Part shown: piece after piece, positions 52,213 through 61,462 of the stretch | How positions within the stretch are numbered: position 1 is the first letter of the stretch | Layout of the letters: each line of letters opens with the position of its first letter | NCBI RefSeq assembly: GCF_002261425.1 | Contig: NZ_NEVJ01000003.1 | Location: forward strand, 3,286,001-3,350,000 | DNA length: 64,000 bases | Direction: 5' to 3' | Source of the DNA: Bordetella genomosp. 9 | Lineage (GTDB): Bacteria > Pseudomonadota > Gammaproteobacteria > Burkholderiales > Burkholderiaceae_B | Program-made: the position numbers and the translations under genes | The notes under the pieces: generated by a model | Told to the model about the DNA's origin: nothing | Databases searched by the model: none | What the model saw: the letters and a program-made list of their open reading frames with translations, nothing else

Positions 52213-53154
52213 ATGGCAATGAATCTCACGCTCAAACAGATACGGGCATTCGTGGCCGTCGCCCGCCTCGGGAGCGCGACGCGCGCGGCGGAGCAACTGC
52301 ACGTCACCCAATCGGCCATCAGCCTGCTGATACGCGACCTGGAAGACAAGTCGGAAGTCCAGCTGTTCGAGCACGGACGGTCGTTGACCCTGACGGAAGC
52401 CGGCAAGGAATTCCTGCATATTGCCGAACGCATCATCGGCGACGTCGACCAGGCGGTCGACAACCTGAACGGACTGGCGACCAAGGCCCGCGGCAAGGTC
52501 GCGATCGCCGCCGGCGTATTCATCGCGTCCACGATCCTGCCGCCGGTGCTGAAAGCCTATCGGGAGCGGTATCCGAACATCGAGCTGTATATCCGGGACA
52601 TGTTGTCCACCGACCTGGCGGGCGCGGTCCTGCGCGGCGAGGTCGACTTCGCCGTGGGCACCGACGCCAACCTGGACCGCAGCGTGCTGTCCGTGCAATC
52701 GCTCAGGCATTTCAGGCTGGGGGTGTTCTTTCCAGAAGGGCATCCCCTGGAATCGCGCAAAACGATTGGGTGGCGCGACCTGCGGCCCTGGCCGGTCATC
52801 GTCGTCAACCCCTTGAATGCCCTGTGGCAGCGGGCGATGGCCATGCTGTACGCGCAAGGCATCACGCTGGAAGTTGCCTTCGAAGTGACCTTCCCGTCGA
52901 CCGCGCTGGCGATGGCCAGGGAAGGATTCGGCGTCGTCATCCAGCCTTCGTACGCGATTCCAGGCCTTGCGGCCGAAGGCATCGTCGGGCGGCCATTGAG
53001 CGGGCCGGGGGTCGAATCGGAAGTGGTAGTGATCCGGCGCAACGGCAGCGCACTGACACCCGCTGCGGCCAGTCTCATCGCGCTGCTCGAACACACGCTG
53101 GGAGAAGCCGCGCAGACGCCGCCAACGCCTGAGAGGAGGCATAAGATTTCCTAA
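52213..53154 (+). CDS. LysR family transcriptional regulator
   Basis: A 313-residue LysR regulator: winged helix at 1-65 (IRAFVAVARLGSATRAAEQL, HVTQSAISLLIRDLE), then effector domain (FFPEGHPLESRKTIGWRDLR). It is immediately upstream of, and in the same direction as, the DUF3604-Bug-kbl-tdh genes, so it is the natural candidate regulator of that cluster. The 91-base space before the next gene has a TAATACTGGGTC stretch that might be promoter. Confidence 0.92.
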   Translation: MAMNLTLKQIRAFVAVARLGSATRAAEQLHVTQSAISLLIRDLEDKSEVQLFEHGRSLTLTEAGKEFLHIAERIIGDVDQAVDNLNGLATKARGKVAIAAGVFIASTILPPVLKAYRERYPNIELYIRDMLSTDLAGAVLRGEVDFAVGTDANLDRSVLSVQSLRHFRLGVFFPEGHPLESRKTIGWRDLRPWPVIVVNPLNALWQRAMAMLYAQGITLEVAFEVTFPSTALAMAREGFGVVIQPSYAIPGLAAEGIVGRPLSGPGVESEVVVIRRNGSALTPAAASLIALLEHTLGEAAQTPPTPERRHKIS

Positions 53155-53245
53155 TACTGGGTCAAGAAAAAATCGTTTCCCTAATTCCGAGCGCGCCATC
53201 ACACTTCCTGCCGATACGAACCCGCCCAGGAATAGCGATCGCGAT

Positions 53246-55495
53246 ATGTCCCACGTTCCCTTGTATACCGACGCCGCCGGCACGGTCCAGATCGAAGCTC
53301 CCGAATCGCTGATCGCGGGATCCATGGCCACCATCAAGGTGGTCTACACCGCGGGGAAGTTCGGCATCGACGATGCCGGTTCGGTGAAGCTGATGCTGCG
53401 CTTCGCCACCGATTCCGGGCGTCCGCAGTTCGATCGTCCGAACGCGCCGAATTACGTGTCGGCCACGGCCTCCAACGGCGCCGTGCTGGACCTGACCTAC
53501 GACCCGATGGGCAGCGAGCGGCCGTGGTGGAAGACCATCGTGATCCGCGTGGTGAAGAATTTCCTGAAGGAAGGCGACCGCATCACCGTGGTGCTGGGCG
53601 ACCGCTCGCAGGGATCGGCGGGCATGCGCGTCCAGACGCTGCGCGAATCCACGTTCGAGATTCGCGTCCAGGCCAACCCTTTCGGCGTCGTCAAGTACAT
53701 CGACGTGCCCACGGTCCGGACCATCAACATCGTGCCCGGCAAACCCGTGCAGTGGAAAGCCATCCTGCCCACGCTGCGTGGCGTGGCCGACGCGTTCCGC
53801 CTGTGCATCAAGGCGGAAGACGCCTGCGGCAACCCCACCGAATTCACCGATCACGCGTTCACGCTCGTCAGTTCGCATCCGGTCCAGGGCCTGCCCGAGC
53901 GGATCACGATCGGCGAGAAAGACCATCCTTACGTCATCGACGGCTTGAAGGTCAGCCAACCCTGCGACCTGGTCGTGACGCTGAAGGACGAGGCCGGCAA
54001 GGCGGTCGCGCGGTCGAACCCGATGCGTGTCCAGGCCGAACCCCCCTTGCGCCAGTACTGGGCCGAGTTCCACGCGCAAAGCGAGGAAACCGTCGGCACG
54101 AACTCCGTGGTGGACTATCACGTCTTCGCGCGCGACCGCGCCTTCGTCGACATCATCGGTCACCAGGGCAACGACTTCCAGATCACCAATACCTTCTGGC
54201 GCGACTTGAACGCGGTCACGGCCGAATTCAATGCGCCCGGCAAATTCATCACCCTGCCCGGATACGAATGGTCCGGCGTCACCCCGTTGGGCGGCGACCG
54301 CAACGTGTACTTTTCGCAGGAAGGCCGGCAGATCCGCCGGTCGTCCCACGCCCTGGTTCCCGAGACGGAAGACATCGCCACGGACTGCAACCACGCCGCC
54401 GAGCTGTTCGAGAAGCTGCTGGAAGCGGGCGAAGACTGTGTTGCCTTCGCCCATGTGGGCGGCCGCTATGCCGACCTGACGGTCGCGCATGACGGACGCA
54501 TCGAACGCTCCGTCGAAATCCATTCCTCGTGGGGCACCTTCGAATGGCTGCTGTTCGACGCCTTCGATCTGGGATACCGCGTGGGCGTGGTGTGCAACAG
54601 CGACGATCACAAGGGCCGGCCCGGCGCCAGCCATCCCGGCGCATCCGTCTTCGGCGCCTATGGCGGATTGACCTGCGTGCTGCTGCCTGAGCTGACGCGC
54701 CAGGCCGTATTCAAGGCGCTGCGCGATCGCCACCATTACGGCACGACGGGCGATCGCATTTTCTTGGACGTGCAGGCTTCCTTTGGCGGTCCGGTCACCC
54801 GCTACCTGGACGATCCCGCCCTGGGGACCGCGGATACCGAGCAGGTCCAGGCCGCGATGATGGGCGATATCGTGAAGTCCGGTGCGGGATCGGCGACGCT
54901 CAGCTTCAACGCATCGTGCCCCACCCCCATCGAACGCGTGGATATCCGCGTGGGGAAGAAAACGGTGAAGACGGTCCGGCCCTATTCCGCCGCCGACCTG
55001 GGCAGCCGCGTCCGGGTCATTTGGGAGGGTGCCGACGACCGCGGCCGGTCCCGCATGTCCAACTGGGACGGTTCGATCACCGTCGCCGGAAATGCCATCC
55101 TGGAAGCCACGCCGATCAATTTCTGGCACCTGGACAAGAAGCTGGAGAAGGTCAGCGATACCGAGCTGAAGTGGCAGTCGGTCACCACGGGCAACTATGC
55201 CGGCGTGGACATCCGGCTGGCACACGCGGACGACGGCCGGATCACCATCAAGACTCCGTACCTGGACCTGGCGTTCAACGTACGGCAGATCGGCTTCGAG
55301 GACATCGAATTCGACGCGGGCGGCGTGGGCCGCAAGCTGCGCATCTTCCGGCTGCCTGACGTCAATGACACCACGAGTTTTTCCTTCACCGCCCAAGTGG
55401 ATCTGCCGGAGGCGGGGGACAACCCGCTGTACGTCCGGCTGACCCAGGAAAGCGGCCACCTGGCGTGGAGCAGTCCCATCTACGTCGTGAAGTAG
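53246..55495 (+). CDS. DUF3604 (PHP-like) family protein
   Basis: A 749-residue protein matching the DUF3604 family, related to PHP-type metal-dependent hydrolases. Metal-ligand-like motifs in the middle: AEFHAQSEETVG (about 280), DIIGHQGNDFQ, LPGYEWSG, FAHVGGRYADL, SVEIHSSWGTFEW, and CNSDDHKGRPGASHPG near 460. The first 280 and last 200 residues are beta-rich and unassigned. No signal peptide. It lies 38 bases upstream of a Bug receptor gene. A hydrolytic role in releasing an amino or keto compound is a speculation from the neighbouring kbl and tdh genes. Confidence 0.8.
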   Translation: MSHVPLYTDAAGTVQIEAPESLIAGSMATIKVVYTAGKFGIDDAGSVKLMLRFATDSGRPQFDRPNAPNYVSATASNGAVLDLTYDPMGSERPWWKTIVIRVVKNFLKEGDRITVVLGDRSQGSAGMRVQTLRESTFEIRVQANPFGVVKYIDVPTVRTINIVPGKPVQWKAILPTLRGVADAFRLCIKAEDACGNPTEFTDHAFTLVSSHPVQGLPERITIGEKDHPYVIDGLKVSQPCDLVVTLKDEAGKAVARSNPMRVQAEPPLRQYWAEFHAQSEETVGTNSVVDYHVFARDRAFVDIIGHQGNDFQITNTFWRDLNAVTAEFNAPGKFITLPGYEWSGVTPLGGDRNVYFSQEGRQIRRSSHALVPETEDIATDCNHAAELFEKLLEAGEDCVAFAHVGGRYADLTVAHDGRIERSVEIHSSWGTFEWLLFDAFDLGYRVGVVCNSDDHKGRPGASHPGASVFGAYGGLTCVLLPELTRQAVFKALRDRHHYGTTGDRIFLDVQASFGGPVTRYLDDPALGTADTEQVQAAMMGDIVKSGAGSATLSFNASCPTPIERVDIRVGKKTVKTVRPYSAADLGSRVRVIWEGADDRGRSRMSNWDGSITVAGNAILEATPINFWHLDKKLEKVSDTELKWQSVTTGNYAGVDIRLAHADDGRITIKTPYLDLAFNVRQIGFEDIEFDAGGVGRKLRIFRLPDVNDTTSFSFTAQVDLPEAGDNPLYVRLTQESGHLAWSSPIYVVK

Positions 55496-55532
55496 CTGTC
55501 GCGGGACGACAAAACCAACACAAGGGGTTGCC

Positions 55533-56489
55533 ATGAACAAATCCATCCTGGTCGCCGGCCTGATCGCGCTCGGCTGCGCGGGACCGTCGCAGGCCGCGGA
55601 CTGGCCGGCCCGGCCGGTGTCGATCATCCTGGGCTTCGCGCCGGGAGGCTCCGCCGACATCGCTGCGCGCATCGTCTCGGAAAAGCTCACCAAGTCCTTC
55701 GGCACCAGTTTCGTGGTCGAGAATCGCCCCGGCGCGAACGGCGACATCGCCGCCACCTTCGTCTCGCATGCGGCCCCCGACGGCTACACGCTGCTGTTCG
55801 CACCGGACGCCATCGTGACGTCGCCGGCCATCCGCAAGACCCAATACGATCCGATCAAGGACTTCGTGCCGATCGCGATGATCGCGCAGGGACCGCTGGT
55901 ACTCGTCGAGAACCCGAAGACCAAGGCCGAATCGGTGGCGCAGCTGATCGCGATGGCCAAGGCGAATCCCGCGAAGTTTTCCTTCGGTTCGTCCGGGGTG
56001 GGAAACAACCAGCATTTCGCGGGCGAGAAGTTCAATGCGATGACGGGCCTGTCGCTGACGCACGTGCCCTACAAAGGGGGCGGGCAGGCCATCGCGGACC
56101 TGCTGGCGGACCAGATCCCCATCGCCTTCCTGGGCACGGGTCCGGTCATGCCGCATGTGAAAAGCGGCAAGCTGAAGGTCCTCGCGGTCACCACGGCGCA
56201 GCGTTTCCAGGGCCTGCCCGACGTGCCGACGCTGGACGAGTCGGGGCTGAAGGGTTTCGATATGTCGCAATGGCTGGGCATCGTCGGACCGCTCGGTACG
56301 CCGCCCGACGTGATCAGGACGCTGAATTCGCGGATCAACACGATCCTGGCGGAACCCGACGTCAAGGAAAAGCTGCTGGCTTCGGGTATGAACGCATTGC
56401 CGATGACGCCGGCCCAACTGGGCGAGCAGATCAAGCGGGATGCGGCGTCGTACCGAAAGCTGGCGCAGGACCAGCACATGTCCGAGTAA
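55533..56489 (+). CDS. Bug/TctC family receptor (4)
   Basis: A 318-residue periplasmic receptor, signal peptide [20 protein letters not shown] and cleavage at AADWP. Hallmarks: [61 protein letters not shown], and [21 protein letters not shown] precedes the ATG. It is followed 29 bases on by kbl, so ligand capture and threonine-type catabolism are probably linked. No TctA/TctB here. Confidence 0.93.
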   Translation: MNKSILVAGLIALGCAGPSQAADWPARPVSIILGFAPGGSADIAARIVSEKLTKSFGTSFVVENRPGANGDIAATFVSHAAPDGYTLLFAPDAIVTSPAIRKTQYDPIKDFVPIAMIAQGPLVLVENPKTKAESVAQLIAMAKANPAKFSFGSSGVGNNQHFAGEKFNAMTGLSLTHVPYKGGGQAIADLLADQIPIAFLGTGPVMPHVKSGKLKVLAVTTAQRFQGLPDVPTLDESGLKGFDMSQWLGIVGPLGTPPDVIRTLNSRINTILAEPDVKEKLLASGMNALPMTPAQLGEQIKRDAASYRKLAQDQHMSE

Positions 56490-56517
56490 GGCGGTTGGCG
56501 CCGAGGAACCATCGATC

Positions 56518-57720
56518 ATGGATAGCGGAAATTCATTCTACGTCCGGCTGCGCGACGAGCTGCGGGCACTGCATGCGAACGGCCTGTACAAGGAAGAACG
56601 GGTGATCGCGACGGCCCAGGGCGCCGCGGTGGCGACCCGTGACGGCAGGACGGTCATCAACCTTTGCGCCAATAACTACCTGGGCCTGTCGTCCCATCCC
56701 GCGGTAATCCGGGCCGCGCAGGCCGGCCTGGACGCCCGTGGATATGGGCTGAGTTCGGTGCGCTTCATCTGCGGCACGCAGGATATCCACAAGGAACTGG
56801 AAGCCCGGCTGAGCCGGTTCCTGGGTACCGAGGACACCATCCTCTATGCCGCGGCCTTCGATGCCAACGGCGGCTTGTTCGAGCCGCTGTTCGGCCCGGA
56901 GGACGCCATCATCAGCGACGAACTGAACCACGCCTCCATCATCGACGGGATACGCCTGTGCAAGGCGAAGCGTTACCGCTACGCGCACAACAGCATGCAT
57001 GACCTGCGCGCCTGCCTGCAAACTGCACGAGAAGAACGGGCCCGCAACATCATCGTATTCACGGACGGTGTCTTTTCCATGGATGGGGCCATCGCGAAGC
57101 TGGATGAGATACGCAAGCTGTGCGATGAGTTCGACGCACTCCTGGGCGTGGACGATTGCCACGCCACCGGCTTCATGGGCAAGCTGGGACGCGGCACCCA
57201 TGAATACCGCAATGTATTCGGCAAGGTCGACATCATCACGGGCACCCTGGGCAAGGCCCTGGGCGGCGCCTCCGGCGGCTTCACCAGCGGCCGCAAGGAA
57301 GTCATCGACATCCTGCGGCAGCGTTCCCGCCCGTACCTGTTTTCGAACACGGTCGCGCCCGCGATCGTCCAGGGCACGCTCGCGGCCCTAGACCTGCTGG
57401 AAGCCGACACCGTGCTGCGGGACCGGCTCGAAGACAACACCCGGTTCTTTCGCGCCGCGATATCGGAATGCGGCTTCGACATCAAGGAAGGGTCGCATCC
57501 CATCGTTCCGATCATGGTCCACGACGCCAACAAGGCGCAGGCGCTGTCGCGCAGGCTGTTGGAGCTGGGCGTCTATGCCATCGGGTTCTTCTATCCCGTG
57601 GTGCCGAGGGGACAGGCGCGTATCCGGGTGCAGGTCAGCGCGGCCCACGGCAGGGAGCAACTGACCAGCGCCGTCGCGGCGTTTCAGCAGGCGGGACAGG
57701 AATTGGGAATAGTGCGATGA
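56518..57720 (+). CDS. kbl: Glycine C-acetyltransferase (2-amino-3-ketobutyrate CoA ligase)
   Basis: PLP enzyme splitting 2-amino-3-ketobutyrate with CoA into glycine and acetyl-CoA. 400 residues, the normal length. The Schiff-base Lys246 is in [10 protein letters not shown], other signature blocks are [46 protein letters not shown] and [14 protein letters not shown] precedes the ATG. Its last bases overlap the next gene's start (ATGA), so kbl and the dehydrogenase are coupled. It forms the second step of the threonine dehydrogenase pathway. Confidence 0.95.
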   Translation: MDSGNSFYVRLRDELRALHANGLYKEERVIATAQGAAVATRDGRTVINLCANNYLGLSSHPAVIRAAQAGLDARGYGLSSVRFICGTQDIHKELEARLSRFLGTEDTILYAAAFDANGGLFEPLFGPEDAIISDELNHASIIDGIRLCKAKRYRYAHNSMHDLRACLQTAREERARNIIVFTDGVFSMDGAIAKLDEIRKLCDEFDALLGVDDCHATGFMGKLGRGTHEYRNVFGKVDIITGTLGKALGGASGGFTSGRKEVIDILRQRSRPYLFSNTVAPAIVQGTLAALDLLEADTVLRDRLEDNTRFFRAAISECGFDIKEGSHPIVPIMVHDANKAQALSRRLLELGVYAIGFFYPVVPRGQARIRVQVSAAHGREQLTSAVAAFQQAGQELGIVR

Positions 57721-58688
57721 ATACGGAAAACACAAGAATCCTGGTGATCGGCGCCAATGGCCAACTCGGGACCGAGCTCGTCGAAGCCCTGGCCACACGC
57801 CACGGCGCGGACCGGATCGTCACCGCGGACATTCGCGCAGAAGGACCCGACCCGGACTGCGTGCACGAGTTATTGGACGTGACCTCGGCCGAAGCGCTCG
57901 AAAGCGTCGTGGCACGGCACCGGATCGGCCAGATCTACAACCTGGCCGCGGCGCTGTCCGCGACCGCGGAAGTCAAGCCGCAGTGGGCATGGGACCTGAA
58001 CATGACCGGCCTGCTCAATGTGCTGGAGATCGCCCGGCGGCAGGGCATCCGCAAGGTATTCTGGCCGAGCTCGATCGCGGCATTCGGTCCGTCCACACCC
58101 AAGCACGGCGCGCCGCAGCAGACCGTGATGGATCCCGAAACGGTGTACGGCATTTCCAAGCTGGCGGGAGAAGGATGGTGCCGGTGGTACCGGACCAGGA
58201 ACAAGGTCGACGTCCGCAGCCTGCGCTATCCGGGCCTGATCTCCTACAAGACCGCGCCCGGCGGTGGCACCACCGACTATGCGGTGGATATCTTCCACCA
58301 GGCCTTGCGCACCGGGTCATACCGCTGCTTCTTGAACGCGGACCAGGAACTGCCCATGATGTACATGGCCGACGCCGTGCGCGCGACCATCGAACTGATG
58401 GACGCGCCGGTGGACCGCATCACGGAATTCGGCAGCTATAACCTGGCGGGGTTCAGCGTGACGCCGGATGCGCTGACCACGGAAATAAGAAAGCGGATTC
58501 CCGACTTCCGGATATCGTACGCGCCGGACTTCCGCCAAGCGATCGCGGCCAGCTGGCCCAGCTCCATCGACGACTCCAGGGCCAGGTCCGACTGGGGATG
58601 GATGCCCCAGTTCGACCTGCGGGCCATGGTGCCGGACATGCTGGCGCACGTGCGGGAAATGATCACCGCCGAGCCGTGCCGGGCATGA
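57717..58688 (+). CDS. tdh: SDR-type L-threonine 3-dehydrogenase
   Basis: A 323-residue extended SDR (epimerase-like) protein. The cofactor motif is VIGANGQLG (residues 10-18), catalytic Ser is in WPSSIAAFG, and Tyr144/Lys148 in YGISK; the [17 protein letters not shown] loop is that of the non-zinc threonine dehydrogenases described in Cupriavidus and Flavobacterium. Coupled to kbl by a 4-base overlap, which strongly supports oxidation of L-threonine to 2-amino-3-ketobutyrate. It is not the zinc-dependent E. coli-type Tdh. Ends 33 bases before the convergent gspC. Confidence 0.92.
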   Translation: MNTENTRILVIGANGQLGTELVEALATRHGADRIVTADIRAEGPDPDCVHELLDVTSAEALESVVARHRIGQIYNLAAALSATAEVKPQWAWDLNMTGLLNVLEIARRQGIRKVFWPSSIAAFGPSTPKHGAPQQTVMDPETVYGISKLAGEGWCRWYRTRNKVDVRSLRYPGLISYKTAPGGGTTDYAVDIFHQALRTGSYRCFLNADQELPMMYMADAVRATIELMDAPVDRITEFGSYNLAGFSVTPDALTTEIRKRIPDFRISYAPDFRQAIAASWPSSIDDSRARSDWGWMPQFDLRAMVPDMLAHVREMITAEPCRA

Positions 58689-58699
58689 GACAACCACGC

Positions 58700-58719
58700 G
58701 GGCGCTGACGACAGCGCCC
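58700..58719. terminator. Hairpin between convergent tdh and gspC
   Basis: GGGCGCTG-ACGA-CAGCGCCC, an 8-bp perfect stem with a tetraloop, in the 33-base convergent gap (tdh stop at 58688, gspC stop at 58722). The location fits a bidirectional transcript end. No T-run. Confidence 0.55.
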
Positions 58720-58721
58720 CT

Positions 58722-59150
58722 TCAACGCACCGGCACGAATCCGGGCGTCTTCAGGGCCGGCAGCGCCGCCACCGCGACGCGTATCGCCGTCCCGCCCTGG
58801 TCCAGCACCACGCCCGCGGACTCGACTTTCGCCAGGGTCACGCCGTCGGCGATCGGCTGGCCCACGCGGTAGGCGCGTGGCGCGGCGCCATCGATGGCCA
58901 GGATCGCGGCGCCTCGTTCGCCCGCCGAGATCAGGCCCAGCACCGTCACCTTGACCGGGGCCGCCGACGTCCCGAACCAGCGCGCGAGCGCCGTGGTATC
59001 CCCCGCCGCCCGCGCCCGCGGCACCAGCAGCGGCGGCAGGGTGGACGCGCGCGGCGCCAGCAGGATCGCGCCCCAGGTACCGACGCCCGCCGCCAGGACC
59101 AGCATGGCGGCGCCCCGGGCCAGCCCGGCGGAATCGAAGCGTTGTGGCAT
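58722..59150 (-). CDS. gspC: Short GspC-like type II secretion protein
   Basis: A 142-residue inner-membrane protein: one N-terminal membrane segment (about residues 14-30, GAAMLVLAAGVGTWGAILLA), then an HR-like periplasmic domain (VTVLGLISAGERGAAILAID ... YRVGQPIADGVTLAKVESAG). The PDZ or coiled-coil C-terminal domain of classical GspC (about 270-300 residues) is missing. It is on the opposite strand from the rest of the gsp genes. ATG at 59150 is chosen; the longer frame is unconserved. GspC normally links the outer-membrane secretin with the inner-membrane platform. Confidence 0.8.
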   Translation of the reverse strand: MPQRFDSAGLARGAAMLVLAAGVGTWGAILLAPRASTLPPLLVPRARAAGDTTALARWFGTSAAPVKVTVLGLISAGERGAAILAIDGAAPRAYRVGQPIADGVTLAKVESAGVVLDQGGTAIRVAVAALPALKTPGFVPVR

Positions 59151-59188
59151 GGAAGCGTTTACAAGGCCGACCGTGCGTCGACATATGG

Positions 59189-59229
59189 CTGTCATTAGGA
59201 CCGTAGATGATAGGTCCCGCATATGACAG
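59189..59229. promoter_or_regulatory. Nested inverted repeats in the gspC/gspG divergent promoter
   Basis: CTGTCAT / ATGACAG (59189-59195, 59223-59229) encloses GGACC / GGTCC (59198-59202, 59213-59217). The 156-base divergent gap between gspC and gspG should contain both promoters, so this is a possible shared regulatory site. Confidence 0.4.
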
Positions 59230-59306
59230 ATCACCTCAATTGTTGTGACAGCCAGACGCAAGGCAAGCAGCGTCCCGGCCAGCGCGCAACGCGTCGGCGA
59301 GCGACG

Positions 59307-59792
59307 ATGAACCCCATGAAACCTTGCACCCACGGCATCCCCGCGCCTCGGACCCGCCGTCCCGCGCCCCGCAACCCGCCCTCCCGCCAACGCGGCTTCT
59401 CGCTCATCGAGATCATGGTCGTGGTGGTCATCATGGGGATCCTGGCCGGGCTCGTCGTGCCCAACCTGCTCCGGCGTCCCGACCAGGCGCGCGTCGTCGC
59501 CGCGCGGCAGGACATCTCCAGCATCTATCAGGCGCTGAAACTGTATCGCCTGGACAACGGCCACTATCCCAGCGCGCAGCAAGGCCTGCAGGCGCTCGTG
59601 CAACAGCCGGCTGATGAAAAACTGTCAGGCTGGCACAGCTACCTCGATCGCCTGCCCAACGATCCCTGGGGCCATCCCTATCAATACCTGAATCCCGGCG
59701 TCAAAGGCGAGATCGACGTGTTTTCCCTGGGTGCCGACAACAAGCCCGGCGGCGAAGACAGCGATGCGGACATCGGATCCTGGAGCCTTTGA
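59307..59792 (+). CDS. gspG: Type II secretion major pseudopilin GspG
   Basis: A 161-residue prepilin. The prepilin peptidase site is RQRG/FSLIEIMVVVVIMGIL at about residues 27-45, Glu at mature position 5, followed by VVPNLLRRPDQARVVAARQD, and a C-terminal pseudopilin domain (YPSAQQGLQALVQQP, DPWGHPYQYLNPGVKGEIDV, FSLGADNKPGGEDSDADIGS) with the Ca2+-binding-type Asp-rich loop. ATG at 59307 or 59316. The leader is unusually long (about 30 residues). Forms the pseudopilus rod. Confidence 0.96.
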   Translation: MNPMKPCTHGIPAPRTRRPAPRNPPSRQRGFSLIEIMVVVVIMGILAGLVVPNLLRRPDQARVVAARQDISSIYQALKLYRLDNGHYPSAQQGLQALVQQPADEKLSGWHSYLDRLPNDPWGHPYQYLNPGVKGEIDVFSLGADNKPGGEDSDADIGSWSL

Positions 59793-60375
59793 CCGCCGCG
59801 CGGCGCGCGCGTCACCCCAACCCTATCGATGCCAGGCCGGTTTCAGCCTGATCGAAATGCTGGTTGTCGTGGCCATCATCGCCATCATGACCGCGGGCAT
59901 CAGCCTGGCCATGCCGCGCCGTGGCGACCAGCCGCTGGCGCGCGACGCCCGCCGGCTGGAGCTGCTGTTCGCACAGGCCCAGACGGAAGCCCGCGCGGGC
60001 GGCCGCGCCATCATCTGGCGCGCCGACGAAAACGGCTACCGCTTCACCCGGCGCGCCGCGTGGCAACCCGGCGACGCACGCGCCCTCGCACCCGCCTCCG
60101 TCACCGAGGCGCCGCAGTCCGATGATTTCCGGCAGGACGAATCACTGCGGCCGCGGCAATGGGAAGCGGGCCACGTACGCGTGCAGGTCTACAGCGATGG
60201 CGGCCCCACGGGCGGCGGCACCGGCGCGGCGGATGCGTCGGGAGCGGGCGACCATGCCAGCGCCGTCTTCGCGCCGGAATGGATCGCGCCGCCCATGCGC
60301 GTCGAACTGAGCGATGACTTCCGGCGCATCGACATCGTGCGCGACGCCGCCGGGCGCTATGCGACACACCCATGA
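59764..60375 (+). CDS. gspH: Type II secretion minor pseudopilin GspH
   Basis: About 203 residues. The prepilin site is CQAG/FSLIEMLVVVAIIAIM; the C-terminal domain has AQTEARAGGRAIIWRADENG typical of GspH. I start at 59764, which overlaps the gspG end by 29 bases, the usual tight packing; other in-frame codons exist. There is a Gly/Asp-rich loop around residue 155. It is a minor pseudopilin near the pseudopilus tip. Confidence 0.9.
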   Translation: MRTSDPGAFDRRAARASPQPYRCQAGFSLIEMLVVVAIIAIMTAGISLAMPRRGDQPLARDARRLELLFAQAQTEARAGGRAIIWRADENGYRFTRRAAWQPGDARALAPASVTEAPQSDDFRQDESLRPRQWEAGHVRVQVYSDGGPTGGGTGAADASGAGDHASAVFAPEWIAPPMRVELSDDFRRIDIVRDAAGRYATHP

Positions 60376-60743
60376 AGCGCCGCGATCGACAACGAGGCTT
60401 TTCGCTGCTGGAAGTCCTGGTGGCGCTGGTCATTATCGCGATCGCGCTGGGCGCCTGCGTGCGCGCGGCGGGACAGATGGCGGCAGGCCAGGCCGCCGTG
60501 CGCGATCGCGCGCTGGCGCTGGTGTCGGCAGAAAACACGCTGGCCGAACTGCGCGCCCAGCGCCTTTATCCGCCGTTGGGGCGCCGCAGCCAACCCTGTC
60601 CGCAGGGGCCGCTGGCACTCACCTGCGACCTCTCCATCGAATCGACGTCCAATCGCGGCTTTCGCCAGGCCACGGTGCGGGTCATGGATGCCGACAAACG
60701 CCTGCTGTCCGAACTGCGCGGGTTGGCGGGCGCGCAGCCATGA
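60372..60743 (+). CDS. gspI: Type II secretion minor pseudopilin GspI
   Basis: A 123-residue pseudopilin: RQRG/FSLLEVLVALVIIAIA near the N-terminus, then RAAGQMAAGQAAVRDRALAL, AENTLAELR and CPQGPLALTC. Normal length for GspI. The start overlaps the gspH stop by 4 bases and the stop overlaps gspJ. Believed to initiate the GspI-J-K tip complex. Confidence 0.94.
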   Translation: MKRRDRQRGFSLLEVLVALVIIAIALGACVRAAGQMAAGQAAVRDRALALVSAENTLAELRAQRLYPPLGRRSQPCPQGPLALTCDLSIESTSNRGFRQATVRVMDADKRLLSELRGLAGAQP

Positions 60744-61462
60744 AAATATGCATGGCGGCACCGGCAAGGCGAACACGCGCATCGGCGCGGGCGTCGCACG
60801 CGCCAGGGGCAACGCGGCCGATGCCGGCACGGCGCGGCGCAACGAAGCCGTCCGCAACCAGCGCGGCACGACAGCGCGGCTTCACGCTGATCGAAGTGCT
60901 GGTCGCGGTCGCGCTGATGGCCATCGTCAGCGTAATGTCCTGGCGCGGCCTGGACAGCGTGGTCCGCGCGCGCAACCACATGCAGCGCGAAGCCGACCGC
61001 GACGAGGCCTTGCTGCGCGTGCTGGGACAGCTGCAACAGGACGTCCGCATGCGGGCGCCCGATTCCGTCCTGGACGGCGGCATCCCCGACGCGAGCGCCG
61101 GTCAGGCCTTGCCCGCCGCCATCAGCATGCCGGCCAGCGCGCAGGAGGTCGATATCGTCCGCGGACCGGCGCCGGCGGGGCGCTGGCAGCGCGTGCGCTG
61201 GTGGCGCGATGGCGACACCTTGCGCCGCGCCAGCGGAGCCGGTGGCGACAGCTTCCCGCTGCCCAGGCCCGATGCCGGCGCGGACGTGCTGGACGGCGTG
61301 CAGGGCTTCGCCGTGGAAGCCTGGATACCCGGACGCGGCTGGATCGCCTTGCCGGCCAACCAATCGAACGCGGCCGCCACCGGGCTCGCCTTCGTGCTGC
61401 GACTGGCCGGCGCCGCGCCCGGCACCACGCAGACCTATCGCCGCGTGGTGGCCCTGCCATGA
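60740..61462 (+). CDS. gspJ: Type II secretion minor pseudopilin GspJ
   Basis: About 240 residues. It begins at the ATG at 60740 (overlapping gspI stop by 4). A long, basic leader (about 40 residues, Ala/Arg-rich) precedes RQRG/FTLIEVLVAVALMAIV. The rest (SWRGLDSVVRARNHMQREAD, RLAGAAPGTTQTYRRVV) matches GspJ. The extended leader parallels the long one of GspG. Confidence 0.93.
   Translation: MKICMAAPARRTRASARASHAPGATRPMPARRGATKPSATSAARQRGFTLIEVLVAVALMAIVSVMSWRGLDSVVRARNHMQREADRDEALLRVLGQLQQDVRMRAPDSVLDGGIPDASAGQALPAAISMPASAQEVDIVRGPAPAGRWQRVRWWRDGDTLRRASGAGGDSFPLPRPDAGADVLDGVQGFAVEAWIPGRGWIALPANQSNAAATGLAFVLRLAGAAPGTTQTYRRVVALP

Noticed and set aside
53162..55756. 864-codon minus-strand frame opposite the DUF3604 gene
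   Set aside because: No recognisable motif and codon pattern of an antisense shadow.
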